Positions 1 through 8,946 of a DNA stretch of 64,000 bases are shown here, piece by piece; position 1 is the stretch's first letter, and every line of letters begins with the position of its first letter. A program made the translations under genes and the position numbers. This DNA is from Mesorhizobium sp. M2A.F.Ca.ET.046.03.2.1. Lineage in GTDB: Bacteria > Pseudomonadota > Alphaproteobacteria > Rhizobiales > Rhizobiaceae. A model generated the notes under the pieces. The model made no database searches and was not told the DNA's origin. It saw nothing but the letters and a program-made list of their open reading frames with translations. Location: assembly GCF_003952425.1 (NCBI RefSeq), contig NZ_CP034449.1, forward strand, positions 3,968,001 through 4,032,000. The letters are read 5' to 3'.

Positions 1-1
1 C

Positions 2-223
2 AGCACGGCACGCCGCCTGTCGCTGCTGTGGGGCACGCATTGCGTGGTTTCGGAGGATGCTACCGACCTCGACGACATGGTCGACCGGGCCTGCCGGATC
101 GCGCTGGAAGAAGGTTTCGGCAAGCCTGGCGACCGCGTCATCATCACGGCCGGCGTGCCGCTCAGGACACCCGGATCGACCAATATGCTGCGGATTGCGT
201 ATATCGGGTCGGACACGCATTAG
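2..223 (+). CDS. pyk: Pyruvate kinase, C-terminal fragment
   Basis: The window opens inside a gene; the open frame starting at base 2 gives the last 73 residues and ends at TAG. The fragment reads SLLWGTH, then a stretch with DLDDMVDRACRIALEEG, then GDRVIITAGVPLRTPGSTN and a final MLRIAYIG. This matches the C-terminal domain of pyruvate kinase, where the GTxxxxxxAGxPxxxxGxTNxLR pattern closes the last beta sheet. The enzyme makes pyruvate and ATP from phosphoenolpyruvate in glycolysis. Most of the gene lies upstream of the window, so length and catalytic residues cannot be checked. Confidence 0.9.
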   Translation, partial: STARRLSLLWGTHCVVSEDATDLDDMVDRACRIALEEGFGKPGDRVIITAGVPLRTPGSTNMLRIAYIGSDTH

Positions 224-303
224 CGGCCAGTGGCTGGGTCAGTTGCCGAGTGACTAGCCGCAAGGCACGCCGTCGCGATCGCGACATGAAAGCTTTCAGG
301 GTC

Positions 304-486
304 GGCGCTGCCCCTCATCCGCCTGCCGGCACCTTCTCCCCGTATAGTGACGGGGAGAAGAGGCTGGCCGCAAACTTGGCGCCGTTCCTGCTACGTTGGC
401 GATTGGCGAAATCGTCGATGCGGCGCTCCTTCTCCCCGTCACTATACGGGGAGAAGTGCCCGGCAGGGCGATGAGGGGCAGCGCCG
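304..486. repeat. Composite inverted repeat, CTTCTCCCC family, copy 1
   Basis: Two arms face each other at 304-360 and 429-486. Each arm contains its own 28-bp palindrome (333-360 and 429-456) built from CTTCTCCCCGT...ACGGGGAGAAG, flanked by the inverted pair CGGCGCTGCCCCTCAT and ATGAGGGGCAGCGCCG. The outer arms therefore pair as well, giving a cruciform or a large RNA hairpin. The same family recurs at 55177-55346. This fills the gap between pyruvate kinase and the hydrolase; no gene is seen in it. It resembles a non-autonomous REP/BIME- or MITE-like element. Confidence 0.8.
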
Positions 487-520
487 ACGTGAGGTCGTTG
501 GCGACTGCAATACAAGCTCA

Positions 521-1582
521 TCAGGTCGGCGCGAGCTCGGCGTCGGGCACTTTGATGTCGGGGCATTTTCCGTCGTTATGGGCATCACCGGCGATACGGC
601 CTTCCACGGTCCTTGCCATTGCCTGCAAGTCGATCGGCGCGCCGGCCACCCTCTCGATCGCGCCGACCACGAGATCGGGTGCGATCCAGTCCGGCTTGTG
701 GCCGAGATTGCGGACCCAAACCAGTTCGGCCCCGGGAATGTCGCGCTCGAGGCCGACGGAGTGGATCGTCGCGTAGACCACCTTGTCGCGGTCGCCCGAG
801 ATGACGACGGTCGGCGCCTTGATCTCCCGGTAAGCGGGAGAGGCGGCCCGGACATAGTCGTGGAGCTGGGCGACATCGCGTGCGTTGGCGCGAAAGGCGG
901 ATGGCCTGAGCACCAGCGGGATCGAGGCGTTCTGGAGGTAGAAGTCCGGCAGGGTGTTGGGGGAGAAGACGCAAGCCGTCGCATCGCCGATCCGCAGCAT
1001 GCCGGCCGGATAGGCGAGCGTTTCGGAAAACAGCCAGCCGACCACCGGCATGGCGGTGAGCTTGTAGTACCAGGCGGTCGCGCCGCCCGGCCAGGGATGC
1101 GTGGCCGGTGACACGAAGACGAGACCCGCTGTTTTTTCTGGATGCTGGCGGGCGAAAGCCGTGGTGATCGCGCCGCCGAAGGAATGCGCAACGACAATGG
1201 CCTTTGCAATGCCGAGGCGGTCCATCAGCGCCGCGATCGTATCGGCCTGCGCGGCCAGAGTTTCGTTGTTGCCGCGCCGCGACCAGCCGAGGCCCGGGCG
1301 GTCGAGGAACAGCATCTCGGCGCGGCCCTCGAGCAGCGGCTTCAGCGGCAGCATCTGGTCCTTGAGGTTGGCGCTGGCGCCATGGATGAAGACGAGCGGC
1401 GTCAGGTCGGCGCCGGCAGGTGCCGGGATATGGGCATAATGGATGCGCGCGCCGTTGACCTCGGCGAACTCGCCGGCTGGCGGACTGCGTCGCTCGATCA
1501 GCCAGACGCCGGCGCGGGTGATGCCGGCCAGGGCAAAGAGGAGTGCGATGAGGAAGAGGAGCGCGGCGCCGATGAGGTTCAT
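521..1582 (-). CDS. Alpha/beta-fold hydrolase, membrane-anchored
   Basis: A 353-residue protein with a hydrophobic N-terminal segment (about residues 5-27) that would serve as a membrane anchor or uncleaved signal, followed by an alpha/beta-hydrolase domain. FIHGASANLKDQ gives the oxyanion HG motif, VVAHSFGGA the nucleophile elbow with Ser in an A-H-S-F-G context, SGDRDKVV the acidic residue and LGHKPDW the catalytic His. Substrate is unknown; the family contains esterases, haloperoxidases and C-C hydrolases. The gene stands alone, ending close to repeat copy 1, and reads away from the neighbouring membrane protein gene. Confidence 0.85.
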   Translation of the reverse strand: MNLIGAALLFLIALLFALAGITRAGVWLIERRSPPAGEFAEVNGARIHYAHIPAPAGADLTPLVFIHGASANLKDQMLPLKPLLEGRAEMLFLDRPGLGWSRRGNNETLAAQADTIAALMDRLGIAKAIVVAHSFGGAITTAFARQHPEKTAGLVFVSPATHPWPGGATAWYYKLTAMPVVGWLFSETLAYPAGMLRIGDATACVFSPNTLPDFYLQNASIPLVLRPSAFRANARDVAQLHDYVRAASPAYREIKAPTVVISGDRDKVVYATIHSVGLERDIPGAELVWVRNLGHKPDWIAPDLVVGAIERVAGAPIDLQAMARTVEGRIAGDAHNDGKCPDIKVPDAELAPT

Positions 1583-1766
1583 GCGGTGAGATACGAGGGC
1601 AGGTGAAGATCTGGTTCAGCGGTCAGGCGATCTTGACAGGTTGAGGCTGCGTTGGCAGCCGGAATCTGTCACGCTGCCGTGGTGCGCGCGAGCCGGAGGT
1701 CTCCGCCAATCGTCAACGCATGCCATCCAGCAACGGGAGCAGCCCGTCTGAACTTCCGTGCCGGGG

Positions 1767-2168
1767 CTAGTTCAGATTGATGTCGCGGCTTGCCGATCGC
1801 ATCGACACGGAGAAGCCGGCCAGCACGTCGAACAGCGCGATGATCATCAGCGTGAAGAAGACGGAGTGCGCCGCGCCCTTCACCAGCAGGAACTCGACGA
1901 GAAAGGCGATGAAGACCAGCGTCGACAGAAGGTGATCCAGGATCGAGGCATTGGTCGTGCGCACCGATTTCGAGATCTCGACGAACAGAAAGATCAGCCC
2001 GATCAGCACCATCAGGTCGCCGAGCGTCATGGAGAAGACGCCGCCCGACATCATGCGGAAGGAGAACATCTCGGTCATCCAGGGGTCGTCGCCGCCGCCG
2101 AACAATCCGAGCAGGCCGAGATTGTAGAGGACGAAAGGCACGATCAGCAGCGGGATGGCACCGAACAT
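1767..2168 (-). CDS. Conserved small membrane protein, unknown function
   Basis: I chose the internal ATG at 2166-2168, which has a good ribosome site (TTGGAG, 8 nt upstream); a longer frame to 2252 lacks one. The 133-residue product has four likely membrane segments: IPLLIVPFVLYNLGLLGLF, a second beginning LGDLMVLIGLIFLFVEI, LLSTLVFIAFLVEFLLV and FFTLMIIALFDVLAGFSV. No catalytic motif is visible. I do not recognise a named family; similar short hydrophobic proteins occur in rhizobia. It lies between the hydrolase and rpmF, all on the minus strand, but the rpmF terminator separates it from rpmF. Confidence 0.7.
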   Translation of the reverse strand: MFGAIPLLIVPFVLYNLGLLGLFGGGDDPWMTEMFSFRMMSGGVFSMTLGDLMVLIGLIFLFVEISKSVRTTNASILDHLLSTLVFIAFLVEFLLVKGAAHSVFFTLMIIALFDVLAGFSVSMRSASRDINLN

Positions 2169-2385
2169 CTGGGCGACTCCAATCAGGGCACCCCCTTTTG
2201 TAAAATCCGCGGCAAGCGCGCCGTCAAGGTTTTTCGCCGCGGCGACGAACACGCTGTAAGACCTAATGAAATAACGATGTCAGCCGGTTGCCGGCTGACA
2301 TTACGTCCCCTCCAGGCGCGATCTCTGGAGGAGCCACCTCATGCCGACTTCGGCACCAGTCGGCGGACCGCCAGGGCGCCAAAAC

Positions 2386-2413
2386 AAAAAGACCGGCCAG
2401 GGGCCGGTCTTTT
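2386..2413 (-). terminator. Rho-independent terminator after rpmF
   Basis: On the minus strand GACCGGCC and GGCCGGTC form a GC-rich stem (2391-2409 region) with a 3-nt loop, followed by a TTTTTG tract (2386-2390). It sits 25 bases after the rpmF stop. The plus strand also has TTTT after the stem, so it may act weakly in both directions. Confidence 0.85.
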
Positions 2414-2438
2414 GAAAGTCGCAAACCTTGGAAGCCTC

Positions 2439-2621
2439 TCAGCTTTCCTTCGGCTCCAGAACCTGGCGGCCGCGATACATGCCGGTCTTCAGGTCGATGT
2501 GATGCGGGCGACGCATTTCGCCGGAATTCTTGTCCTCGACATAGGTCGGGGCCTTGAGGGCGTCGGCCGAGCGGCGCATGCCGCGCTTCGACGGAGAGGT
2601 TTTTCTTTTTGGAACGGCCAT
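2439..2621 (-). CDS. rpmF: 50S ribosomal protein L32
   Basis: A 60-residue basic protein starting [18 protein letters not shown], the typical L32 N-terminus, and containing the segment [20 protein letters not shown]32 is a small component of the large ribosomal subunit. This form lacks the four-cysteine zinc ribbon (there is no Cys at all), as expected in alphaproteobacteria. It has its own terminator and lies downstream of mtgA in the same orientation with a repeat between them, so it is probably transcribed on its own. Confidence 0.97.
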   Translation of the reverse strand: MAVPKRKTSPSKRGMRRSADALKAPTYVEDKNSGEMRRPHHIDLKTGMYRGRQVLEPKES

Positions 2622-2829
2622 GGATATGCTCCACTACATGGTCAAAATGCCCCGGCAACCCTCGCGAAAGGGCCGCATCGAGGCCATAATCTGAGAAAGT
2701 CGGGTGCCTATACACGCCTTGCGCCGTTTTGGCCAGCGCTGGCCGCGAATTTTTTTGAGCCGGCGCCGCTTCGCTTGGATCAGGATGCCGTTTCGTCGAA
2801 ACGCCGTCCTGGTCCAAGTCTTCGTTGGA

Positions 2830-2873
2830 GCGTGATCTTTTCCGAAACCGGTTCCCACTTTTCGGGATCACGC
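2830..2873. repeat. Palindromic hairpin repeat (GCGTGATC arms, CCGGTT core)
   Basis: Outer arms GCGTGATC and GATCACGC pair perfectly and enclose TTTTCCGAAACCGGTTCCC and ACTTTTCGG, which also pair in part. It sits just after the mtgA stop and before rpmF. Related elements with the same CCGGTTCC core recur at 34803-34845, 37064-37109 and 40201-40245. Confidence 0.8.
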
Positions 2874-2874
2874 C

Positions 2875-3582
2875 CTAATCCAGGCATCCGACATAGGCGC
2901 CGGACCGGCTGGCGCGCCGCTCGATCAGCGAGGCCAGCCGCCTCAGTCCCGGCCCGGGCTTCGCCGGATTGCGCGCGATCGGGTTGGGCAGGCTGACGGC
3001 GAGCAGAGCGGCCTGCCTGCGCGACAACTGCTTGGCCGAGACGCCGAAATGATGCCGCGCGGCGGCCTCGATGCCGTAGATGCCCGGGCCCCATTCGGCG
3101 ATGTTGAGATAGATCTCCATGATCCGCCGCTTCGACATCACCGCATCGAAATAGACGGCTAAAGGCAACTCGACGACCTTGCGCACGCTGCCAAGCGGCC
3201 GCGACCACAAGAAAAGGTTCTTCACCGTCTGCATGGTGATGGTGGAGGCGCCGCGCGTCGCCTCGCCGGCCAGAGCGTCATCGACCACGCCGCGCAATTC
3301 GCCGAGATCGACGCCGCGATGGAAGCAGAACTGCCCGTCTTCCGACATGATCACCGAATGCGCCAGCACGGGCGCCACGTCATCGATCGACACCCAGCGC
3401 CGGTCGTAGCCGGAGAAGGTCGCGAGGTCCTTCAGCATCAGGGTCGATATCGGATGCACGAAGGACGGCAGGTAGAGGAAGGTGAGCACGACCGGAATGG
3501 CCGCCAGCACGAGCGCGACGACCAGGCAGCGCCGGCCGATGCGCCTCAGACTGGCGCGGCTCAGGCGCCGCGAGCGCGCCAT
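2875..3582 (-). CDS. mtgA: Monofunctional biosynthetic peptidoglycan transglycosylase
   Basis: MtgA polymerises lipid II into glycan strands at the outer face of the inner membrane (GT51 family). The protein has one N-terminal membrane segment ([18 protein letters not shown]) and the GT51 motifs: [13 protein letters not shown] with the catalytic Glu, then [17 protein letters not shown], and [15 protein letters not shown]. No transpeptidase domain follows, as expected for MtgA. I chose the ATG at 3580-3582 (MARSRRLSR), preceded by GAAGG at 7 nt, giving 235 residues, the usual length; the frame is open to 3681. It is divergent from ispA. Confidence 0.92.
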   Translation of the reverse strand: MARSRRLSRASLRRIGRRCLVVALVLAAIPVVLTFLYLPSFVHPISTLMLKDLATFSGYDRRWVSIDDVAPVLAHSVIMSEDGQFCFHRGVDLGELRGVVDDALAGEATRGASTITMQTVKNLFLWSRPLGSVRKVVELPLAVYFDAVMSKRRIMEIYLNIAEWGPGIYGIEAAARHHFGVSAKQLSRRQAALLAVSLPNPIARNPAKPGPGLRRLASLIERRASRSGAYVGCLD

Positions 3583-3710
3583 GTCCAGCCCTTCGCTTCC
3601 ATGTTCGACGATCGGTTCCGTCAAGCCGTCCCACCCGTGCCTCGCCCCCTCCGGCATAAAGGCGCGCGCCTGCTTGCGCAATGTCTGAGTGTCGGCTACC
3701 GCTCCCGGCC

Positions 3711-4628
3711 ATGAGCAAAGACGACCAGATCGCCTTCGAAACCGCGCTTTTCCTGCGCGCCGCTGCCGTCGAGACCGAGCTGCGCCGGATTCTCGACGCG
3801 CGTCCGCTCACCGGTGAGATCGCGCGGCCCGAGCGCCTGATGGCGGCGATGCGGCATGGCGTGCTCAACGGCGGCAAGCGGCTGCGGCCTTTCCTGGTCA
3901 TGGAAAGTGCCGCGCTGTTTTCGGCCGACAATGACGCGGCGTTGCGCGTCGCCGCGGCGCTGGAATGCGTGCATTGCTATTCGCTGATCCATGACGACCT
4001 GCCGGCGATGGACGACGACGATTTGCGGCGCGGCCAGCCGACGGTGCACAAGGCCTTCGACGAAGCGACAGCCATCCTCGCCGGCGACGCGCTGCTGACC
4101 TTGGCCTTCGACATCATCGCCGACGGGGCGACGGCCTTGCCTGCCGACCGCAGGGTGGCGCTCGTGCTGGCGCTCGCGCGCGCGGCCGGCGCCGGCGGCA
4201 TGGTCGGCGGCCAGATGCTCGATCTCGACGCCGAGCGCAAACGGCCGGATGAGGCGGGCATCATCACCTTGCAGGCGATGAAGACCGGCGCGCTGATCCG
4301 CTTCGCCTGCGAGGCCGGCGCGATCGTCGCCGGCGCGCCGGCGGCCGACCGCGAGCGGCTGGCCGAATTCGGCTCCGCGATCGGCCTTGCCTTCCAGCTC
4401 GCCGACGACCTGCTCGACCTGACCGCCGACGCCAAGCAGATGGGCAAGGCGACGAACAAGGACGCCGCCGCCGGAAAGGCGACGCTCGCTTCGCTGCACG
4501 GCCCCGACTGGGTGCGTGGCCAACTGCACGGGCTGATCGACCAGGCGCATGGGCTGCTCGAGCCCTATGGCGAGCAGGCAGGGTTGCTCAAGGAGGCTGC
4601 GACCTTTGTCGCGACGCGCAACAGCTGA
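3711..4628 (+). CDS. ispA: Polyprenyl (farnesyl/geranylgeranyl) diphosphate synthase
   Basis: Class I trans-prenyltransferase that condenses isopentenyl diphosphate with allylic diphosphates, supplying quinone and undecaprenyl synthesis. The first aspartate-rich motif is at residues 95-104 ([10 protein letters not shown]) and the second at 232-236 (DDLLD); NGGKRLRP near residue 53 binds the diphosphate. The product of 305 residues from the ATG at 3711 fits bacterial IspA; an upstream ATG at 3681 would add 10 residues and has no clear ribosome site. The FARM has the extra two residues between the aspartates typical of bacterial short-chain synthases. Confidence 0.92.
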   Translation: MSKDDQIAFETALFLRAAAVETELRRILDARPLTGEIARPERLMAAMRHGVLNGGKRLRPFLVMESAALFSADNDAALRVAAALECVHCYSLIHDDLPAMDDDDLRRGQPTVHKAFDEATAILAGDALLTLAFDIIADGATALPADRRVALVLALARAAGAGGMVGGQMLDLDAERKRPDEAGIITLQAMKTGALIRFACEAGAIVAGAPAADRERLAEFGSAIGLAFQLADDLLDLTADAKQMGKATNKDAAAGKATLASLHGPDWVRGQLHGLIDQAHGLLEPYGEQAGLLKEAATFVATRNS

Positions 4629-4635
4629 CGACAGG

Positions 4636-5238
4636 CTATCGGAGGCCTGAAGATGCTTTCTTGCCATAGCGAAGGCCGTCGACCAGCAGGGCGACCATGC
4701 GCTGGGCTTGATCGGCGCCGCTCAGCCTCGCGATGGCGTTGAGCAGGTCCCCTGCATCGACATCGCCCCGGATTTCCCCCGCGGTCGCCGCGGCATGGAG
4801 TAGTTGGCCGAGCGCGGGCTCCAGATTCTGCTGGAAGTATAGCGGCAGCGGCTCGAAGACGGGATCTCCCGAATGCAGCGCTTCGGCCAAGCCGCGCTTG
4901 GTCGCGATAAAGGCCACGTAGCGCTCAATCCACTTCAACAAAGCCTCGCCAGGCTCATAGCTGGCCGCGAGGAGAGGCGCGGCGGCGGCGCAGGCATCGA
5001 TTTCACGACGAAACACCGCGGCCACGAGATCTGAGCGCCGCGGGAAGTGCCGATAGACCGTACCGACCCCGACACCCGCCTTCTCGGCGATCTCGCGCAC
5101 CGGCGCATCGACGCCTGAGGTCGCGAACACCGCCTTGGCCGCCTGCAGCAGCGCGTCGAGGTTGCGCTGGACGTCGACCCGTACGCGTCGGTCGACGCCC
5201 TCCGCCACCTCATTTTGGGTGCGCCGTTTCCCGCTCAC
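4636..5238 (-). CDS. TetR/AcrR family transcriptional repressor
   Basis: A 200-residue regulator. The N-terminal DNA-binding domain is clear: LLQAAKAVFATSGVDAPVRE followed by IAEKAGVGVGTVYRHFPRRSDL, the classic TetR helix-turn-helix. The C-terminal ligand domain includes a segment ending in LSGADQAQRMVALLVDGLRYG. I chose GTG at 5236-5238 with AGAGG 7 nt upstream; the frame is open to 5334 but that extension would run over both operator palindromes. It is divergent from the SDR gene at 5359 and probably represses it and itself. Confidence 0.88.
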   Translation of the reverse strand: MSGKRRTQNEVAEGVDRRVRVDVQRNLDALLQAAKAVFATSGVDAPVREIAEKAGVGVGTVYRHFPRRSDLVAAVFRREIDACAAAAPLLAASYEPGEALLKWIERYVAFIATKRGLAEALHSGDPVFEPLPLYFQQNLEPALGQLLHAAATAGEIRGDVDAGDLLNAIARLSGADQAQRMVALLVDGLRYGKKASSGLR

Positions 5239-5256
5239 CAAATACCTCTTGAAAAA

Positions 5257-5297
5257 CGGAACGATGTTCCGTATTTGTGAATCGGAACACTGTTCCA
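5257..5297. promoter_or_regulatory. Two GGAAC-N3-GTTCC operator palindromes for the TetR repressor
   Basis: CGGAACGATGTTCCG at 5257-5271 and CGGAACACTGTTCC at 5283-5296 share arms GGAAC/GTTCC around a 3-nt centre. Their centres are 26 bp apart, between the TetR start (5238) and the SDR start (5359). Position and symmetry fit a TetR double operator; binding is inferred. Confidence 0.7.
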
Positions 5298-5358
5298 TAT
5301 CCGCCAACATAGTGCAGAGCGGCGGCTGTGACAATCAATCGGACAACAGGAGACGATC

Positions 5359-6117
5359 ATGCCGGACAATCGCATCGCGCTGGTCACCGGAGCCAATCAA
5401 GGGGTCGGCCTGCAGGTCGCAAAGGCACTTGCGGCAAACGGGGTCACCGTCCTTGTCGGATCGCGCAATTTCGAGCGCGGCGAGGCGGCGGCGAGCGAGA
5501 TCGGACCGGGCGCCATTGCGCTGCAGCTCGACGTGACGGACCAGGACTCGATCACCGCCGCGGCGGCGCGTATCGGCGACGAATTCGGCCGGCTCGACCT
5601 GCTCGTGCAGAATGCCGCGATTTCGAACACCGGGCGCCGGCCGGACGCGACGGTCGAGGACCATGCCAGATTGACCCGCCCGAGCAACGTCTCCCTCGAT
5701 GAAGTACGCGCCGTGTGGGAGACCAACGTCTTAGGCGTGCTTGCCGTTTACCAGGCAATGCTGCCGCTGCTGCGCCGGTCGGCGGATGCCCGCATCGTCA
5801 ACGTGTCGAGCGGCGTCGGCTCGCTGACCTCCAACGCCGACCCTGCCTTCGGCTATCGCGCGTTGTTCGGCCCGGTCTATCCGGCCTCCAAGACGGCGCT
5901 CAACGCCATAACGCTGGCGATGATGATTGAGCTCGAGTCGACAGGCATCAAGGTCAACCTGGTCTCGCCGGCCTACACCCGCACCAACCTCAACAATTAC
6001 GGCGGAACGGAGTCGGTCGAGGACGGCTCGCGCGAGGTGGTCCGTGTCGCCCTGCTCGGTCCGGAGGGTCCCTCGGGGACGTTCACAAGGTGGGAAAATG
6101 TGACGATCCCCTGGTGA
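5359..6117 (+). CDS. Short-chain dehydrogenase/reductase (SDR)
   Basis: A 252-residue classical SDR. TGANQGVGLQ near residue 10 is the NAD(P)-binding TGxxxGxG loop, NAAIS is the NAG-type motif, NVSSGVGS carries the catalytic Ser, and YPASK the Tyr-x-x-x-Lys pair. SRNFERGE after beta-2 suggests NADP(H). AGGAG lies 6 nt before the ATG. The TetR gene and its operators lie directly upstream, so expression is probably relieved by a small ligand; the aldo/keto reductase follows 78 bp downstream. Substrate is unknown, but a carbonyl-detoxification role would fit. Confidence 0.88.
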   Translation: MPDNRIALVTGANQGVGLQVAKALAANGVTVLVGSRNFERGEAAASEIGPGAIALQLDVTDQDSITAAAARIGDEFGRLDLLVQNAAISNTGRRPDATVEDHARLTRPSNVSLDEVRAVWETNVLGVLAVYQAMLPLLRRSADARIVNVSSGVGSLTSNADPAFGYRALFGPVYPASKTALNAITLAMMIELESTGIKVNLVSPAYTRTNLNNYGGTESVEDGSREVVRVALLGPEGPSGTFTRWENVTIPW

Positions 6118-6195
6118 CGGCAGATCGAACATGGCCGGCAGCGCTGCTTCTGCCGCAGGCCGCTTGGCGGCGCGTCGAATTCAAGGAGAATAGCC

Positions 6196-7230
6196 ATGCA
6201 GTACCGTACGCTCGGACGAACCGGCATCAAGGTCAGCCCCTACTGCCTGGGCGCGATGATGTTCGGCGGCATAGCCAATGCCGATCATGACGATGCGATC
6301 CGCATCATCCATAAGGCGCTGGATTTCGGTATCAACTTTGTCGACACCGCCGATCGCTACAGCGCCGGCGAATCCGAGCAGATCGTCGGCAAGGCCCTGA
6401 AGGGGCGCCGCGACAGCATCGTGCTTGCCACCAAGGTCCACGGCCCGATGGGCGATGATCCCAACATGCAGGGCAATTCGCGGCGCTGGATCACCCGTGC
6501 GGTGGAGGATTCGCTCAAGCGCCTGCAGACGGACTACATCGACCTCTACCAGATCCACCGTCCTTCGCCGGACACCGACATCGAAGAGACGCTTTCGGTG
6601 CTTACCGACCTGATGCGGGCGGGAAAGGTGCGCGCCATCGGCTCCTCCACCTTCCCGGTTTCCGAAATCGTCGAGGCGCAGTGGGTCGCGGAGCGGCGCG
6701 GCCTCGCGCGCTTCCGCACCGAGCAGCCGCCCTATTCGATCCTCGACCGGGGCATCGAACGCGACACGCTGCCGACCTGTCAGCGCTACGGCATGGGCGT
6801 GCTGGTCTGGAGCCCGCTGTCCAAAGGCCTGCTTACCGGCCGCTACCGCAAGGGGCAGCCGCTGCCCGAGGGCGGCATACGAGCGAAATTCATGCCGAGG
6901 CAAATGTCCGATGAGCGGAGCCTCGATGTGGTCGAGCAGCTGATTCCGCTGGCGGCCGAAGCCGGCATGTCCCTCACTCACATGGCGATGGCGTTCGTCA
7001 TGGCGCATCCCGGCGTGACATCGGCGATCCTCGGCCCGCGCACCATGCAGCATCTCGACGACCTGCTTGCCGGCGCCAACATCCCCCTGGCCGACGACGT
7101 CCTCGACCGCATCGACCGGATCGTTCCGCCCGGCACCGATGTCGGCCTGAACGAGGCCGCATACAATCCACCGGCTCTGACCACCGCCAGCCTCCGCCGC
7201 CGTCCAGCCGCGGAACGGGCGGCGGTATGA
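6196..7230 (+). CDS. Aldo/keto reductase
   Basis: A 344-residue NADPH-dependent (beta/alpha)8 oxidoreductase. The N-terminus MQYRTLGRTGIKVSPYCLG, the DTADRYSAGESEQIVGKAL segment with the catalytic Asp and Tyr, ATKVHG with the Lys and DLYQIHRPSPDTDIEET with the His complete the AKR tetrad. The longer C-terminus and the KVSP start fit the AKR11/13 or YajO-like group that reduces sugars, aldehydes or diketones. AAGGAG precedes the ATG. It likely shares the TetR-controlled promoter with the SDR upstream. Confidence 0.9.
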   Translation: MQYRTLGRTGIKVSPYCLGAMMFGGIANADHDDAIRIIHKALDFGINFVDTADRYSAGESEQIVGKALKGRRDSIVLATKVHGPMGDDPNMQGNSRRWITRAVEDSLKRLQTDYIDLYQIHRPSPDTDIEETLSVLTDLMRAGKVRAIGSSTFPVSEIVEAQWVAERRGLARFRTEQPPYSILDRGIERDTLPTCQRYGMGVLVWSPLSKGLLTGRYRKGQPLPEGGIRAKFMPRQMSDERSLDVVEQLIPLAAEAGMSLTHMAMAFVMAHPGVTSAILGPRTMQHLDDLLAGANIPLADDVLDRIDRIVPPGTDVGLNEAAYNPPALTTASLRRRPAAERAAV

Positions 7231-7254
7231 GCGCGGCGACGCGTCGGGACGACG

Positions 7255-8946
7255 TCAGTTCTGCACGTTCGCGGCGCGTGGATCGGGAATGGGCACGGCG
7301 GCGATCAGTTCGCGCGTGTAATCCTCCCGCGGCGACGACAGCACCGCGCGGCGCGGGCCGGCTTCGACGATACGGCCGGCGCGCATAACGGCGACGTCAT
7401 GGCTCATGCGCTCGACCACCGCCATGTCGTGCGAGATGAAGAGATAGGCTAGGCCCAGCGTCTCCTGCAGCTCCAGCATCAGGTCGAGCACGCGAGCGCG
7501 CACTGACACGTCGAGCGCGGCGACGCTTTCGTCGGCGACGATCAGCTTCGGTTCCAGCGCCAGGGCGCGTGCGATGCAAATGCGCTGGCGCTGGCCGCCG
7601 GAAAATTCGTGCGGATAGCGCGAGGCGTGATCGGCTTCGAGTCCGACCCGCGCAAGAAGCGAGGCCACGCGTTCGCGCCGATCATCCCTGCTGCCGATGC
7701 CGTGGATGACGAGCGGCTCGGCGATGGCGGCTCCCACTGTCATGCGCGGGTCGAGCGAGGCGTAGGGGTCCTGGAAGATCATCTGCGCGGCGCGGCGCAC
7801 CGGCCGCATCGCGGCCGCGGAGAGGCCGTGAATGGACGTGCCGCCGATGATCACCGAGCCGGCGAAAGGAACAAGGCCGAGCACGGCCTTGCCGGTGGTG
7901 GACTTGCCGGAGCCGCTCTCGCCGACGAGGCCGAGCGTGCGGCCCGGCCTTATCTCGAAGGAGACATCCTGCACCGCCGGCGCTTCCGAGGCGCGGCGGC
8001 GGAACAGGCTGGAGGAGGCGCCGTAATCGACGACAAGCTTCTTCACCGAAAGCACGGGCGCTTCCCCGTCTGGGACCGGCGGTCGGGAGGTGGCCGTGAC
8101 CCGGGGCGGTGCGTCGGTTCCCGCGAAGGCGCCGAGGCGCGGCACGGCGGCGAGCAGTTCGCGCGTGTAGTCGGCTTGCGGCCGCTCGAAGATGTCGAGC
8201 ACGAGGCCCGCCTCGACGATCCGTCCATCGCGCATGACGGCCACCCGGTCGGCCATCTCGGCGACGACGCCCATGTCGTGGGTGATGAGGATGATGGCGG
8301 TGCCGAACTCCCGTTTCAGTTCCCGCATCAGCTTCAGGATCTGCGCCTGCACCGTCACGTCGAGCGCCGTCGTCGGCTCGTCGGCCAGAAGCACTTTCGG
8401 CCGGCAGGACAGCGCCATGGCGATCATGACGCGCTGGCGCATGCCGCCGGAGAGCTCGTGCGGATATTGTTTCATGCGCCGCGCCGGGTCGCTGATATGC
8501 ACGACATCCAGCATGTCGCGAGCGCGCTGCTCGACGCTTGAACCTTCCGCGCCCTGGTGGATGCGGATCGCCTCGGTCAGTTGCGCACCGATTGAGTGTA
8601 CCGGGTTGAGCGACGTCATCGGCTCCTGGAAGATCATCGCGATCTCGCCGCCGCGCACGTCGCGCATGGCGCGCTCCGGCAGGCGCGGAAGCGACTGGCG
8701 TTCGAGCCTGATGTCGCCGCCGGCGATGCGCAGCGAGGCACGCGGCAACAGGCGCATGATCGAAAGCGCCGTCACCGACTTGCCCGAGCCGGACTCGCCG
8801 GCAAGGCAGAGCGTCTCGCCCGGCGCCAGCGCAAAGCTGATGCCGTCGATGACGCGCCTGGCGCCTTGCGGCGTCAGCGCGTCCACCGACAGGCTCTCGA
8901 CGGTCAGGACAGCATCTCTTCCTCGCCCGGAACCATCCGCCATCAA
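7255..8946 (-). CDS. Fused dipeptide/oligopeptide ABC transporter ATPase (DppD-DppF type)
   Basis: One 563-residue chain holds two full ATPase domains. The first (about residues 10-265) has GESGSGKS, FQEPMTSLNP (Q loop), LSGGMRQRV (signature) and VLLADEPT (Walker B); the second (about 300-555) has GESGSGKS, FQDPYASLDP, FSGGQRQRI and LIVADES, the last with Ser in place of the usual Pro. Each ends in an oligopeptide-type tail (DYTRELLAAVP, DYTRELIAAVP). It would power the transporter encoded upstream. Its ATG overlaps the formamidase stop by 4 bp, so it is the last gene of the operon. Confidence 0.93.
   Translation of the reverse strand: MMADGSGRGRDAVLTVESLSVDALTPQGARRVIDGISFALAPGETLCLAGESGSGKSVTALSIMRLLPRASLRIAGGDIRLERQSLPRLPERAMRDVRGGEIAMIFQEPMTSLNPVHSIGAQLTEAIRIHQGAEGSSVEQRARDMLDVVHISDPARRMKQYPHELSGGMRQRVMIAMALSCRPKVLLADEPTTALDVTVQAQILKLMRELKREFGTAIILITHDMGVVAEMADRVAVMRDGRIVEAGLVLDIFERPQADYTRELLAAVPRLGAFAGTDAPPRVTATSRPPVPDGEAPVLSVKKLVVDYGASSSLFRRRASEAPAVQDVSFEIRPGRTLGLVGESGSGKSTTGKAVLGLVPFAGSVIIGGTSIHGLSAAAMRPVRRAAQMIFQDPYASLDPRMTVGAAIAEPLVIHGIGSRDDRRERVASLLARVGLEADHASRYPHEFSGGQRQRICIARALALEPKLIVADESVAALDVSVRARVLDLMLELQETLGLAYLFISHDMAVVERMSHDVAVMRAGRIVEAGPRRAVLSSPREDYTRELIAAVPIPDPRAANVQN

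Noticed and set aside
304..486. CRISPR-like array
   Set aside because: Only two palindromic units facing each other, with no regular spacers and no cas genes.
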